Assembly: GCF_011752625.1 (NCBI RefSeq)
Contig: NZ_VWXD01000001.1
Span: forward strand, 248,001-312,000
Length of the DNA stretch: 64,000 nucleotides
Direction: 5' to 3'
From: Candidatus Pantoea formicae
Lineage (GTDB): Bacteria > Pseudomonadota > Gammaproteobacteria > Enterobacterales > Enterobacteriaceae
Below, one piece after another: positions 16,773 through 25,850 of this stretch (position 1 is the stretch's first letter; each line of letters starts with the position of its first letter). The translations under genes were made by a program, and so were the position numbers. The notes beneath the pieces are model-generated. The model made no database searches and was not told where the DNA came from. It saw only the letters and a list, made by a program, of their open reading frames with translations.

Positions 16773-16802
16773 AGCGGAGAGTGCCCGGTGGCACTTTCCG
16801 CT
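16773..16802 (+). terminator. Probable terminator hairpin after the lipoprotein gene
   Basis: A 13-bp stem with one G-U pair (16773-16785 with 16790-16802) and a CGGT loop lies ten bases after the stop; the tail ACTTTA is only weakly T-rich. Confidence 0.55.
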
Positions 16803-16941
16803 ACTTTAGAGCGAAGATCGCTGAACGTTTAATGAGATAGTCTGGCCAACTCACTGACTTAGCCTGTTTGAAACCAGGCTTCAACCTTGCGTTTGCCTGC
16901 TCGTGCCGCTGTGCATCAGTTTTCCAAACTTGCCCTAACAA

Positions 16942-17334
16942 TCAGGCCGATACTTTGCCTCGCGGGTCATCAATATGCTGTTTCGCCACATCGTAACGAA
17001 TACCCTCACGATTAAGGATGCGGACATGTTTGACCACGGTCGCCAGTGCTTTCAAGAATGTCTCTGAATGTTCGTGTCGCTCATAGGCCTCAATGTTCGC
17101 CCAGCCCTCTGACAGATGAAAAGCATCCTGATTCACCAAGTCTTGTGAGAAAGCATAAAACACACAGCCAGGCAGTTGCTGTGCTGCCTGCATTTCCGGT
17201 TTTACAGCATCAATGAAGATTTGGCGGTCATCAGGGTGAACGCGATAGTAAGCGCTGACGATAATTTCAGTCGGTTGGGTTTTGTCATGATCGCCAGCAG
17301 AAGAAATGCGTGTGTCAACTGTGTTGATACTCAT
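16942..17334 (-). CDS. Antibiotic-biosynthesis-monooxygenase (ABM) domain protein
   Basis: A 130-residue protein with a single ABM (dimeric alpha-beta barrel) domain: EIIVSAYYRVHPDDRQIFID, LPGCVFYAFSQD, FHLSEGWANIEAYERHEHSETF. Such proteins are cofactor-free monooxygenases or quinone/heme-handling proteins; which one cannot be told. It is preceded on the same strand by a SnoaL-like gene 41 bases upstream, and both lie downstream of a LysR gene, suggesting one small regulon. Confidence 0.83.
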   Translation of the reverse strand: MSINTVDTRISSAGDHDKTQPTEIIVSAYYRVHPDDRQIFIDAVKPEMQAAQQLPGCVFYAFSQDLVNQDAFHLSEGWANIEAYERHEHSETFLKALATVVKHVRILNREGIRYDVAKQHIDDPRGKVSA

Positions 17335-17375
17335 TTTTTATCTCCAGTTATTTTTTATCGAATGCAAAAACCGCT

Positions 17376-17780
17376 TCAGACGGACTGCTCGCCACTGAAT
17401 GCACGCCATGCGGCTAGGGTATCCAGCGATTCCCGCAGCAGTTTGATTTTTCCCTCTTCAGCCACCAACCTTCCGGCATAAGTCTGCTTGTACACCCGAT
17501 CGGTACCCGCCAGTTCGGCTTCCACGCTGTATTCGCCAAAGGCCTGGGTTGGGGTATCGATAAAGAACTGGATATTGCGGAAGCGGAAATCTGGAATTTT
17601 AACCAGTAATCCGGCGATAAAGCTTTCGATTTCAGCCGGGCCTTGCACTCTGTGCGGCAGACCCAACGTTTGCAGATAGGGCAGTTCCAGCACGCCATCT
17701 GCGGCAAAAAGAGCCGCGGCGGCTTTAGGATCCTGGATACTGTCCAGGTAGTTCTGGAGTAATTGAACGGCAGTTTTCAT
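17376..17780 (-). CDS. SnoaL/NTF2-like protein
   Basis: A 134-residue single-domain protein of the SnoaL-like NTF2 fold: VQLLQNYLDSIQDPKAAAALFAADGVLELPYL, then GPAEIESFIAGL and a C-terminal beta sheet with FGEYSVEAELAGTDRVYKQTY. The fold forms a cone-shaped pocket used by cyclases, isomerases and ligand binders. No catalytic residues specific to a known reaction are evident. It lies between the ABM gene and the LysR gene, all on the minus strand. Confidence 0.78.
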   Translation of the reverse strand: MKTAVQLLQNYLDSIQDPKAAAALFAADGVLELPYLQTLGLPHRVQGPAEIESFIAGLLVKIPDFRFRNIQFFIDTPTQAFGEYSVEAELAGTDRVYKQTYAGRLVAEEGKIKLLRESLDTLAAWRAFSGEQSV

Positions 17781-17909
17781 GAAAAAAGTGCTCCTGTTTT
17801 CAGTGCCGGACGACTGTCGGCGGCGTGTAGCAACAATAATGAAACTCAGGAGTAATCAAAATAGCAAAGAATGAAAGTCATCATTTCATAAATGCAATGA
17901 TGAAGAGGA

Positions 17910-18827
17910 TCACTTAGTCCAGCGCCATTCAGGTTCACTGAGATGTCTGGCAAAGAAGTCTGACAGCACCTTGACCTTTAACGGCCGGCTGCGCGAAGTG
18001 GGAGTGACAAAATAGAGCCCGCCTTGTGTCATTGACCACTCATCCAGCAGATGTATCAGGCGGCCATCTTTCAGATACTCCGCGGCCATAAATTCTGGCA
18101 GTTCCGCAATCCCCAAGCCCGCCAGCAGGGGCGGCAGCAGGGCGTCAGAGTTAGTCACGCGCAGCGGTCCGCTTGGGACAATATCTTCCTGCGCGCCGGA
18201 ATCATGCGTAAAGCGCCATACCTGGCTTCTGGCACGATAGGCATAACTGAAGCACTGCCGGGAAGTGAGTTCACGCGGATGCTGCGGTACACCTTGCTCA
18301 GCGAGATACGCTGGTGAGGCCACCAAATATTGCGTCACGGCACACAGCCTGCGCGCCACCAGCGAAGAGTCCGGTAATGCGGCAATACGTAACGCGGCAT
18401 CAAAGCCTTCGGCAATCAGATCGACTGAGGCATCGGACAGATGCAGATCGACACTCAGCTCCGGGAACTGGCGGATAAGTTCTGGCATCAGCGGGGCTAC
18501 CCAGCGTAAGCCAAACGACATGGGCACCGCTAAGCGAACCTGACCACGAGGCTGCACCGACAGTTCATGGGCTTCGCTTTCCACTTCTTCTGCTTGGCGA
18601 TACATCTCTGACGCCTTCGCCGCCATGCTTTGACCGAACTCTGTTAACGCCAGCTGGCGAGACGTCCGGTTAAACAGCCGGCCGCCCAGCCGCTCTTCCA
18701 GACGAGCAACGGCACGTGAAACGGTGGGTACAGAAACCCCCATCACCCTGGCTGCTGCCGCAAAAGAACCTTCCTCTGCTACTTTCGCAAACATCGCGAG
18801 TCCTTCGAAATCGGGGAATCTGTTCAT
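17910..18827 (-). CDS. LysR-family transcriptional regulator
   Basis: A 305-residue LTTR. The winged helix-turn-helix FAKVAEEGSFAAAARVMGVS is at residues 13-32, followed by VPTVSRAVARLEERLG and the family NRTSR segment. The C-terminal part is the periplasmic-binding-protein-like effector domain (RGQVRLAVPMSFGLRWVAPL). It is divergent from the VOC gene at 18957 with a 129-bp gap, the classic layout for LysR control of the neighbour. Effector unknown. Confidence 0.92.
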   Translation of the reverse strand: MNRFPDFEGLAMFAKVAEEGSFAAAARVMGVSVPTVSRAVARLEERLGGRLFNRTSRQLALTEFGQSMAAKASEMYRQAEEVESEAHELSVQPRGQVRLAVPMSFGLRWVAPLMPELIRQFPELSVDLHLSDASVDLIAEGFDAALRIAALPDSSLVARRLCAVTQYLVASPAYLAEQGVPQHPRELTSRQCFSYAYRARSQVWRFTHDSGAQEDIVPSGPLRVTNSDALLPPLLAGLGIAELPEFMAAEYLKDGRLIHLLDEWSMTQGGLYFVTPTSRSRPLKVKVLSDFFARHLSEPEWRWTK

Positions 18828-18956
18828 TTCAAATCTGCAATGATGAGTTTCAAATCATTCTATTTTGAAAGTTGTCGCACGTCGATATGCTTATTCCATC
18901 GCGACAACAACCGCTGTCGTCAATGAGCTGATTCACTTATCACAGGAATATAAGAC

Positions 18957-19511
18957 ATGAAAACTCAACGTATCGCTTCAACGCTGTTTGCTTCTTCTCT
19001 GCTGCTAGGCGCTGCCAGCATCTCTGCTCCAGCTTTCAGCGCTAACGCTACACCGCTGGTCACCATCTCAGGTGTTGACCACGCCGGTATCAACGTTCCT
19101 GACCTGGCTAAGGCCATCGCGTTTTTCCAGACCACCTTCGGCGCCAAGATTGAATCGGACATCACCCCCGGCGCTATCCCGGATGCATGGAAAGCCGCGT
19201 TTAACTGGCACCAGTCCAGTGACCTCAAGCGTTTTGTCATGATGCGTCTGGCTGATGGCACCGGAGTCGAACTGTTCCAGTATATCGGTGCGCAAATCGG
19301 CCATACACGTCCTCATCAGGATGATGATGCGGCAACGCATATCGCCCTGAGAACGCATGATGTGCCCGCCAGTTTTAAGGCGATTCAAAAAGCCGGTCTG
19401 AAAACCCTGAATGAGCCGGTAACCAACGCCGACGGCACTCAGTGGTTTTATTTCCTGACGCCATGGGGCTCGCAGATTGAGCTGGTAGGCAAAGCGAAAG
19501 CAGCAAACTGA
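18957..19511 (+). CDS. Exported VOC/glyoxalase-like protein
   Basis: A 184-residue protein with a signal peptide (residues 1-28, cleavage after PAFSA) followed by one vicinal-oxygen-chelate domain: GVDHAGINVPDLAKAIAFFQ and DGTGVELFQY, with the late DGTQWFYFLTPWGSQIELVG. VOC proteins bind metal and act as dioxygenases, lyases or resistance proteins; an exported one is uncommon. A CACAGGAATAT ribosome site precedes the ATG. The next gene starts 14 bases later, so they share a transcript. Confidence 0.85.
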   Translation: MKTQRIASTLFASSLLLGAASISAPAFSANATPLVTISGVDHAGINVPDLAKAIAFFQTTFGAKIESDITPGAIPDAWKAAFNWHQSSDLKRFVMMRLADGTGVELFQYIGAQIGHTRPHQDDDAATHIALRTHDVPASFKAIQKAGLKTLNEPVTNADGTQWFYFLTPWGSQIELVGKAKAAN

Positions 19512-19525
19512 CAGAGGACACAAAC

Positions 19526-19981
19526 ATGAAAAAGGTATTCACCCAATTCCTGCTGCTGGCGGCACTGCTGGCCGGGTCACATAACGTATTAGCGGAGAAC
19601 TCAACCATGAACATCACGACGGCTCAGATAGCACCCGCAGGTTTGCAGCAGCTCATCGATCGCCACTTTGCTATCTGGAATAACACCGATGCTGTTGAAC
19701 GAGAGAAAGCATTTGCAGCAATTTACTCCTCAGATTTTTTCGTTGCCGATTATGACGGACTGAACGCAGGGGCGGACCGCGTGAATGCCGCCATCGGCAG
19801 AGTTCAGTCACAGCATCCGGGCTTTATCTTTACCCCGGCAGCTGTTGAGTGGAATCACGGCATTGCCCGTGTGACCTGGGGCTATGGCCCGAAAGACAAT
19901 CCGTATCTGGTGCGGGGAGAAGATGTCTTTACGGTCAGCGAGGGCAAGTTGTCGAGTGCTCGGGTATTTCTCAATAAGTAA
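19526..19981 (+). CDS. Exported SnoaL/NTF2-like protein
   Basis: A 151-residue protein with a signal peptide (KKVFTQFLLLAALLAGSHNVLA) and an NTF2-fold domain: LQQLIDRHFAIWNNTDAVER, FAAIYSSDFFVADYDGLNAG and a late strand VTWGYGPKDNPYLVRGEDVF. It pairs with the exported VOC protein as the second gene of the unit divergent from LysR. It echoes the cytoplasmic SnoaL protein on the other side of LysR. Function unknown; a role in handling the same small molecule is an inference. Confidence 0.78.
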   Translation: MKKVFTQFLLLAALLAGSHNVLAENSTMNITTAQIAPAGLQQLIDRHFAIWNNTDAVEREKAFAAIYSSDFFVADYDGLNAGADRVNAAIGRVQSQHPGFIFTPAAVEWNHGIARVTWGYGPKDNPYLVRGEDVFTVSEGKLSSARVFLNK

Positions 19982-20066
19982 CGCTGCTATTTAGTGATGT
20001 TTTGATTATCCACCCACGTGGAAAGTGTTTTCTGGATTCGTGCATTTTTTCGCACTTATCAATGAC

Positions 20067-20110
20067 GTTACAGTGCTAACCGGACTCAGCAGTCTGACCT
20101 TCACTGTAAC
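20067..20110. promoter_or_regulatory. Inverted repeat upstream of the SDR gene
   Basis: GTTACAGTG (20067-20075) and CACTGTAAC (20102-20110) are perfect 9-bp arms 26 bases apart, 48 bases before the SDR ATG. It could be a regulator site or a leader hairpin; no regulator is assigned. Confidence 0.4.
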
Positions 20111-20157
20111 CCGATGACTTCAAAAGCTAATTCATAATTTGATTAAGGAGTTTCACC

Positions 20158-20907
20158 ATGAGTAAAAAACTTTCAGGCAAAATCGCGTTAGTGACGGGCG
20201 GCAGCTCAGGTATTGGTCTGGCCTCAGCGCAGGAACTGGCGGAGCAGGGTGCGAAAGTCTACATCACCGGCCGCCGTCAGGAAGAGCTTGATGCTGCAGT
20301 AGCCCTCATCGGGCCGTCAGCGACAGGTATCCGCGCGGATGCTTCAGTTCTGGGCGATCTCGATACAGTGTTTTCAACCATTGCGGGCGAATCAGGAAAG
20401 CTTGACGTACTGTTCGCGAATGCTGGTGGCGGTGACATGATGCCACTCGGCGCCATCACCGAAGAGCATTTTGACCGTATTTTTGGCACCAACGTACGTG
20501 GCGTGCTGTTCACCGTCCAGAAGGCGCTTCCGCTGTTGACCAACGGTGCCTCCGTGATTCTGACCGGTTCGACTGCTGCGGCGAAAGGTACCGCCAGCTT
20601 CAGCGTCTACAGCGCCAGCAAAGCCGCCGTGCGTAATCTGGCACGCTCGTGGGCGCTTGACCTGAAGGAACGTGGCATCCGCGTTAATGTGGTCAGCCCG
20701 GGTCCTATCCGTACCCCCGGTCTGGGAGGTCTTGTGCCTGAAGAGCATCGCCAGGGTTTGTTTGATGCGCTGGCATCGGGTGTACCGCTGGGTCGTCTGG
20801 GTGAACCGGAAGAGATCGGCAAAACCGTGGCATTTTTGGCGTCTGATGATGCGAGCTTTATCAACGCTGCGGAAATATATGTAGACGGTGGCTTAGCGCA
20901 GATTTAA
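20158..20907 (+). CDS. Short-chain dehydrogenase/reductase
   Basis: A 249-residue classical SDR that oxidises or reduces a hydroxyl or carbonyl with NAD(P). The nucleotide motif TGGSSGIG is at residues 13-20, the NAG motif at 88-90, and the catalytic Ser138, Tyr151 and Lys155 (YSASK) are all present. An Arg pair after the glycine motif (GRRQ at 38-41) suggests NADPH preference. AAGGAG lies seven bases before the ATG. Relatives are often induced by electrophiles; the substrate is not known. Confidence 0.92.
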   Translation: MSKKLSGKIALVTGGSSGIGLASAQELAEQGAKVYITGRRQEELDAAVALIGPSATGIRADASVLGDLDTVFSTIAGESGKLDVLFANAGGGDMMPLGAITEEHFDRIFGTNVRGVLFTVQKALPLLTNGASVILTGSTAAAKGTASFSVYSASKAAVRNLARSWALDLKERGIRVNVVSPGPIRTPGLGGLVPEEHRQGLFDALASGVPLGRLGEPEEIGKTVAFLASDDASFINAAEIYVDGGLAQI

Positions 20908-21003
20908 TTCATTACCAGACAGACCCTCTTAATTATTCATAAAAACGACGACATGATTATTTATTTTGTCGGTGGATAGCCTTGCGCCATGCATATCAGA
21001 ACG

Positions 21004-21041
21004 ATGAATAAATGTCGTTGTAAAAGACGATATTTATTCAT
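21004..21041. promoter_or_regulatory. 15-bp inverted repeat upstream of the alpha/beta hydrolase gene
   Basis: Arms at 21004-21018 and 21027-21041 match over 15 bp with one mismatch and an 8-base centre (core ATAAATGTCGT / ACGATATTTAT). It ends 56 bases before the hydrolase ATG. It may be an operator or a leader stem. Confidence 0.4.
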
Positions 21042-21097
21042 TCGGGTATGACGTCAGGCCAGGAATAACCTGCACATCATCAACGGAGAAACATTAA

Positions 21098-21925
21098 ATG
21101 AGCTTTATTACCACACCTGATACAACTCGTCTTTTTTATAAAGATTGGGGCGACAAAAATGCACAGCCGGTTATTTTCTCACACGGCTGGCCATTGAGTT
21201 CAGATGCTTGGGATGGACAGATGCTTTACCTGTTGCAGCAAGGGTATCGTGTGATAGCGCTTGACCGTCGCGGTCATGGTCGCTCCGACCAGCCATCTTA
21301 CGGCAATGACATGGACACCTACGCCGACGACCTCGCCGTGCTGCTGAATGAGCTGGATGTAAAAAATGCGGTGCTGGTTGGACACTCGACCGGTGGCGGT
21401 GAAGTGGCGCATTACATCGGGCGCCATGGCGAATCTCGCGTAGCAAAAGTGGTGCTGGTTGGCGCGGTTCCGCCCATCATGATGTCATCGGCTGAGTGGC
21501 CTGAAGGCACCGATATGGCGGTGTTCGATGGCATTCGCAAAGGTGTCTTTGATAACCGTTCGGACTTTTATCTCAACCTCGCTATCCCTTTCTACGGGAT
21601 GAATCGCGAAGGGGTAGAGATCAACGAAGGCCTGCGCCTGAGCTTCTGGAATCAGGGCATGGCCGGTTCAATTGTCGGTCAGTACGCCTGTATCAGAGAG
21701 TTCTCGGAAGTGGATTACACCGAAGACCTGAGAAAAATCACCGTGCCAGCGTTGGTCATTCATGGCGATGATGATCAGATCGTCCCGATCGGTCACTCTG
21801 GGCTATTATCTGCTGAGATTATCCCGCATGCCGAACTGAAAATTTATCCCGGTGCTTCTCACGGTCTGGCGGCAACCCATCAGGATCAACTTAACCAAGA
21901 TTTGCTGAAATTTATTCAGTCGTAG
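21098..21925 (+). CDS. Alpha/beta hydrolase (arylesterase / cofactor-free haloperoxidase type)
   Basis: A 275-residue alpha/beta-hydrolase. The oxyanion-hole region is IFSHGWPLSSDAW, the nucleophile elbow GHSTGG has Ser97, and the acid and His are in HGDDDQIVPIG and GASHGLAAT near the C-terminus. LDRRGHGRSDQP is typical of the chloroperoxidase/arylesterase branch. These enzymes hydrolyse aryl esters and can make peracids. ACGGAGAAAC precedes the ATG. It is not signal-bearing, so cytoplasmic. Substrate unknown. Confidence 0.9.
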   Translation: MSFITTPDTTRLFYKDWGDKNAQPVIFSHGWPLSSDAWDGQMLYLLQQGYRVIALDRRGHGRSDQPSYGNDMDTYADDLAVLLNELDVKNAVLVGHSTGGGEVAHYIGRHGESRVAKVVLVGAVPPIMMSSAEWPEGTDMAVFDGIRKGVFDNRSDFYLNLAIPFYGMNREGVEINEGLRLSFWNQGMAGSIVGQYACIREFSEVDYTEDLRKITVPALVIHGDDDQIVPIGHSGLLSAEIIPHAELKIYPGASHGLAATHQDQLNQDLLKFIQS

Positions 21926-21939
21926 GTCATCCGAGCGTG

Positions 21940-21963
21940 CCACCTCATTTAATTATGAGGTGG
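21940..21963 (+). terminator. Hairpin between the hydrolase and DUF305 genes
   Basis: Perfect 9-bp stem CCACCTCAT/ATGAGGTGG with a six-base loop, 15 bases after the hydrolase stop. No T-tract follows, so termination may be partial. Confidence 0.45.
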
Positions 21964-22032
21964 TCGCGCTATTTAATTTGTTTTTACCCTCTCGCCGCAT
22001 TTTCCTTTTCATTTTTTGGAATAAAGGCACGC

Positions 22033-22440
22033 ATGCGTATGAAGTTATATCAATTAATTCCTTTCCTGTTGGTGCTGTTATTTATGACGGATGTTGAAGC
22101 ACAGGATCACGCACATCAGTCTGGCTCTGCTGAATCCGCATTCATCCAGGACAATCAAACAGCGATGGACAGGATGATGACAGCCATGGAGGTCAAGCCA
22201 TCTGGCAACATTGATGATGATTTCGTGGCGATGATGGCCCCGCACCATCAGGGCGCGATAGACATGGCCATCGCCGAACTTCGCTACGGCTCCAGTCCGC
22301 AGCTTCGCCGTATCGCGCAGGAAATTATTGTCACTCAGCAGCAGGAGATCACTGCCATGTATCAGGCACTGAATAAACCGCTGCCTCCCGCGCAGGCGGC
22401 TCCCGACCAGATTGCGCCAGTAAAGGGTATGACGCCCTGA
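22033..22440 (+). CDS. DUF305 family exported protein
   Basis: A 135-residue protein with a signal peptide (MRMKLYQLIPFLLVLLFMTDVEA) and a DUF305 ferritin-like helical domain with the signature DFVAMMAPHHQGAIDMA and a following helix pair. DUF305 proteins are often found with copper-handling and periplasmic redox genes; the paired His residues may bind metal. The frame is open from 21937 but would place 32 residues of hairpin-encoded sequence before the signal peptide; AAAGG just before 22033 supports this start. The beta-propeller gene follows after 51 bases. Confidence 0.82.
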   Translation: MRMKLYQLIPFLLVLLFMTDVEAQDHAHQSGSAESAFIQDNQTAMDRMMTAMEVKPSGNIDDDFVAMMAPHHQGAIDMAIAELRYGSSPQLRRIAQEIIVTQQQEITAMYQALNKPLPPAQAAPDQIAPVKGMTP

Positions 22441-22491
22441 TAAATCACACCGATTTTCCTTTTGACAGACCCCACTGAACAGGATGATGCA

Positions 22492-23946
22492 ATGAAAACG
22501 TTATTAAGGACCGGACTTGCTGTCGCTGTCGCGCTCTCTGCTTTGCCCGCGATGGCAGGCCAGGCTCCCTTTGGTGCTGCAGCCGCCGAGATTCCCCTCA
22601 GCCACCATGACCGTGTGTATGCCGCGGAACAGTTCTCGAATACCGTCTCCGTCACCGATCCAGCCAGTAATAAGCTGCTCGGCGTTATCCGATTGGGCGA
22701 TCCCCAGCCGGCAAACCTCAGCCCTCTGTACAGAGGCCAGGTGTTGGTACACGGCATGGGATTTTCACCGGATCGTAAAACGCTGGTTGTAGTCTCAATT
22801 GGCTCAAACTCAGTGAGCTTTATCGATACTGCGACGAACACCGTCAGGCATATCACCTACGTGGGACGTTCTCCGCACGAGGCGTTCTTTACGCCAGATG
22901 GAAAAGAAGTGTGGGTGACGGTCCGTGGCGAGGACTACGTTTCGGTACTTGATGCCAGCAGCGGTGAAGAGAAGACGCGCATTAAAGTGCCTGGCGGTCC
23001 AGGCATGCAGATATTTTCCCCTGACGGGCAGTACGGTTACGTCTGCTCTTCGTTTAACCCGGAGACCGTGGTGGTTGACGTCAGGACGCACAAAATTGTT
23101 GGCTCGGTGAAACAGGCCAGCCCGTTCTGCCCGAACATCGCAGCAACGCCCGATGGCAAACAGGTGTGGTTTACCCTTAAGGACACGGGGAAAGTCCAGG
23201 TCTTTAACGCAAGGCCGCCTTTCAACATTATTAAAACGCTGGATACTGGCCCCATCACTAATCACGTCAACATCGTCGAAAACGCGAAAGGCAGTTTTGC
23301 ATGGGTCACGGTCGGTGGTCTGAACCGAGTCAACGTCTACCGCACTGATGGCTTTTCACAGGTGGCCTCTATCCCGGTTGGAAATCTCCCGCATGGGCTG
23401 TGGCCATCTGGTGACGGGGAGCGTATTTACGTTGGTCTGGAGAATGCCGATGCGCTCGCAGCGATTGATACGGCGACTTATAAGGTGGTAGCTACCATCC
23501 CTATTGGGCAGGCGCCGCAAGCGGTTGCTTATGTGCCTGGTGCTGTTCCGCAAGGGGATGGCATACAGGGCTTGCAGCCTCTGGGGATTGCCGGCCAGGC
23601 AGTGCATCTCCAGTTGAAAAGCGTGGGGGCTGCCGAAAATGCGCAGGCGACGACAACGGTTTCACTGTTTGAACAAGGGATAACCCAGGTTCTGCAGGCA
23701 TCGGCGACGGGTTTAGAACCCAAACAACCTTACCTGCTGGCATTGTCATCGCGAGCTGACGGCAGCGGTGAACTGGAACCCTTGACGCGCTTTATGACTA
23801 ACCCTGCTGGTGCGGCCATTGTTAACGCGGTTGGCCCGATACGGCAGATCGTAGATGCCCGACACGCGGATGAACGTCGCTACCTTGTGATTGCCAAAAG
23901 CGACGGCAGCCAGCGGGGGGGCGTTGTCCAAGTTCAGGCGCGCTGA
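22492..23946 (+). CDS. YVTN-type beta-propeller exported protein
   Basis: A 484-residue exported protein (signal peptide KTLLRTGLAVAVALSALPAMA) with repeated 40-45-residue blades of the YncE/YVTN kind, for example VYAAEQFSNTVSVTDPASNKL, VVVSIGSNSVSFIDTATNTV, VWVTVRGEDYVSVLDASSG, VYVGLENADALAAIDTATYKV. About seven blades fill residues 35-345, and a separate all-beta domain of about 130 residues follows. YncE relatives bind DNA or act with redox and metal proteins; this one is uncharacterised. It forms a unit with DUF305. Confidence 0.85.
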   Translation: MKTLLRTGLAVAVALSALPAMAGQAPFGAAAAEIPLSHHDRVYAAEQFSNTVSVTDPASNKLLGVIRLGDPQPANLSPLYRGQVLVHGMGFSPDRKTLVVVSIGSNSVSFIDTATNTVRHITYVGRSPHEAFFTPDGKEVWVTVRGEDYVSVLDASSGEEKTRIKVPGGPGMQIFSPDGQYGYVCSSFNPETVVVDVRTHKIVGSVKQASPFCPNIAATPDGKQVWFTLKDTGKVQVFNARPPFNIIKTLDTGPITNHVNIVENAKGSFAWVTVGGLNRVNVYRTDGFSQVASIPVGNLPHGLWPSGDGERIYVGLENADALAAIDTATYKVVATIPIGQAPQAVAYVPGAVPQGDGIQGLQPLGIAGQAVHLQLKSVGAAENAQATTTVSLFEQGITQVLQASATGLEPKQPYLLALSSRADGSGELEPLTRFMTNPAGAAIVNAVGPIRQIVDARHADERRYLVIAKSDGSQRGGVVQVQAR

Positions 23947-24011
23947 TACTTAACGGGTGTGGTCAATCCCGTCACGACGCGTCTGCATGACTAAAATTGT
24001 GGTTCACTCTC

Positions 24012-24037
24012 ACCCGCCTAAATGGTGGGTTTTTTTA
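24012..24037 (+). terminator. Intrinsic terminator after the beta-propeller gene
   Basis: Stem ACCCGCC/GGTGGGT with one G-U pair, loop TAAAT, followed by seven T residues. Confidence 0.82.
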
Positions 24038-24192
24038 TGGATTAATAAGGCAAAAACGCCTCTAAATCTCATTCATATTTTTTGAATGTTTTCGATAAAT
24101 CTCTTTACTTTTAAACCCGGATTCTTAAGCGCATGATTAATCCATCGAGGCAGATAGCCTTACAAGCTAAATAAATCATTGAGGAATAGACC

Positions 24193-24402
24193 ATGAAAAA
24201 CATCAAAACTTTCGTTGCAGTTATCGCACTTTCAGCTGTTTCATTTGGTAGCTTTGCTCAAAGCATCACCGCGTCAGCCTCTACTCTGGATGCTGCAGAA
24301 GCGCAGATTGCTGCTCAGGCACATCAGGCAGGTGCTTCATACAAAATTACCAGCGCCCGTTTCAATAATGGTGCCTATATCTCTGCTGAATTAACCAAAT
24401 AA
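24193..24402 (+). CDS. DUF1471 (YhcN/BhsA-like) periplasmic protein
   Basis: A 69-residue exported protein: signal peptide KNIKTFVAVIALSAVSFGSFA, then a DUF1471 domain SASTLDAAEAQIAAQAHQAG and the closing YKITSARFNNGAYISAEL. This enterobacterial family (BhsA, McbA, YhcN) affects biofilm and stress responses at the cell envelope. The length is at the short end but complete. A TTGAGGAATAG ribosome site precedes the ATG. It is a single-gene unit between two terminators. Confidence 0.88.
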   Translation: MKNIKTFVAVIALSAVSFGSFAQSITASASTLDAAEAQIAAQAHQAGASYKITSARFNNGAYISAELTK

Positions 24403-24426
24403 GTCAGTCTCTAATAAGTGATTAAG

Positions 24427-24446
24427 GGCCGCCCAAAGCGGCCTTT
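24427..24446 (+). terminator. Terminator after the DUF1471 gene
   Basis: GGCCGC/GCGGCC stem with CCAAA loop and a short T3 tail, 25 bases after the stop. Confidence 0.7.
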
Positions 24447-24563
24447 GCTCATTGAATGATGTGCCAGATGACAGGTTTGCCCCGTAAGGAGCAAACCTGT
24501 TTTAGCTTAGCGATAGCGTAATGAAAGGTGGAAGAATGACCGCTGGATCCCCCAAGATTTGTA

Positions 24564-25850
24564 CTAGTGGCTGGTTTGTGACCGGAGTGAATTTACGACT
24601 TTCTGGCGAACCAGCACTGCCAGCAGCAACATGCCTGAAAGTGCTAATATGCTAGCCAGCACAAAAGCGGTGTGATAACCGCCGCCATACTGGATAAGAA
24701 AACCGGTGATGCTAGGGGATAAAATCCCGGCCAAGTTTGCCAGCAGGTGTACAAAGCCACCTGCCGTTCCTATCCGCCCTGCGGGTACAATATCCTGCAG
24801 CAGAGACCAGCATGCCTGCGGCGTCATATAAGCAAAGACGCTTGCCAAGGTGATAAACGTCACGGCGGAGGTGACACTTTGGCTCCATGCAGTGAGCAGC
24901 ACGCACAGTGCCGCAACGGCAAGGCCGACGAAAATCACCAGTTTGCGTGACAACAGGAAATCCTGCGTGCGGCGGAACAGCATGTCAGAGATGATGCCAC
25001 CCCCCAGAAAACCGACGGTCGCGCCTAACCACGGCAGCACACCGATAATACTCATGCTTTTGATATCCAGATGCTGGAAGTCGGTCAGATAGCTCGGCAG
25101 CCATGACAGGAAGAAGAACTGGATATAGTTGAAGCAGAAAAATGCACTGGCAACGCCCAGTACAGGTAGAGAAAACACGTAATGCCACAGGCTGTGGCTG
25201 TCATGCTGTGGCTGGTTCAGGGTATTGCCTGCCGGTCGCCGTTGCACGATGTACTGGCTCTCTTCAGCGCTTACGCGCGGATGTTGCTCTGGCTTGTCTC
25301 GGAACAGCAACAGCCAGCAGGCAACCCAGATGAATCCAAGTGCGGCAATCACAATGAAAGCAATACGCCAGCCAAATTGCAGACCGACTAAACCGACAAT
25401 CGGCGCCGCAATGGCGGCTCCTAGCGGTTGACCTGCATTGGTGAAGCCTACCGCCCGTCCAACTTCATTACGCGGGAACCAGTTGGCAATGGATTTGTTG
25501 GTGGTGGTGCCCATTGGGCCTTCTCCCACGCCAAACAGCATGCGCACGATGAGAAGGTGAGTGAAACCTGTCACCAGTGCTGTGGCGCCGCAAAACAACG
25601 ACCAGATACTGGCCGCCCAGGAATAAACGCGACGAGGCCCGAAGCGGTCAGCCGCCCAGCCGCCAATAAAGCAAAACAGGCAATAACCAATAAAGAAACA
25701 GCTGAATAAAATACCCATTTGCGCATCGTTGATGCTCAAATCCTTCTTCACCAGCGGTGCCATGACGGAAAGCGCCGCTCGGTCAAGATAATTAAGGATG
25801 CCGGCAAAAAACAGCAACAGCGCAATGACATTACGGTAGTTTTTAAACAT
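24564..25850 (-). CDS. MFS transporter, anion:cation symporter (ACS) family
   Basis: A 428-residue twelve-span carrier with the ACS-family pattern: LNYLDRAALSVMAPLVKKDL near residue 20, FGVGEGPMGTTTNKSIANWF near 111, and GRAVGFTNAGQPLGAAIAAP. The ACS family takes up sugar acids such as glucarate, galactonate and tartrate with protons. Its first eight bases overlap the end of the upstream enolase-superfamily gene, so the two are one operon, and a sugar-acid substrate fits both. Confidence 0.9.
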   Translation of the reverse strand: MFKNYRNVIALLLFFAGILNYLDRAALSVMAPLVKKDLSINDAQMGILFSCFFIGYCLFCFIGGWAADRFGPRRVYSWAASIWSLFCGATALVTGFTHLLIVRMLFGVGEGPMGTTTNKSIANWFPRNEVGRAVGFTNAGQPLGAAIAAPIVGLVGLQFGWRIAFIVIAALGFIWVACWLLLFRDKPEQHPRVSAEESQYIVQRRPAGNTLNQPQHDSHSLWHYVFSLPVLGVASAFFCFNYIQFFFLSWLPSYLTDFQHLDIKSMSIIGVLPWLGATVGFLGGGIISDMLFRRTQDFLLSRKLVIFVGLAVAALCVLLTAWSQSVTSAVTFITLASVFAYMTPQACWSLLQDIVPAGRIGTAGGFVHLLANLAGILSPSITGFLIQYGGGYHTAFVLASILALSGMLLLAVLVRQKVVNSLRSQTSH

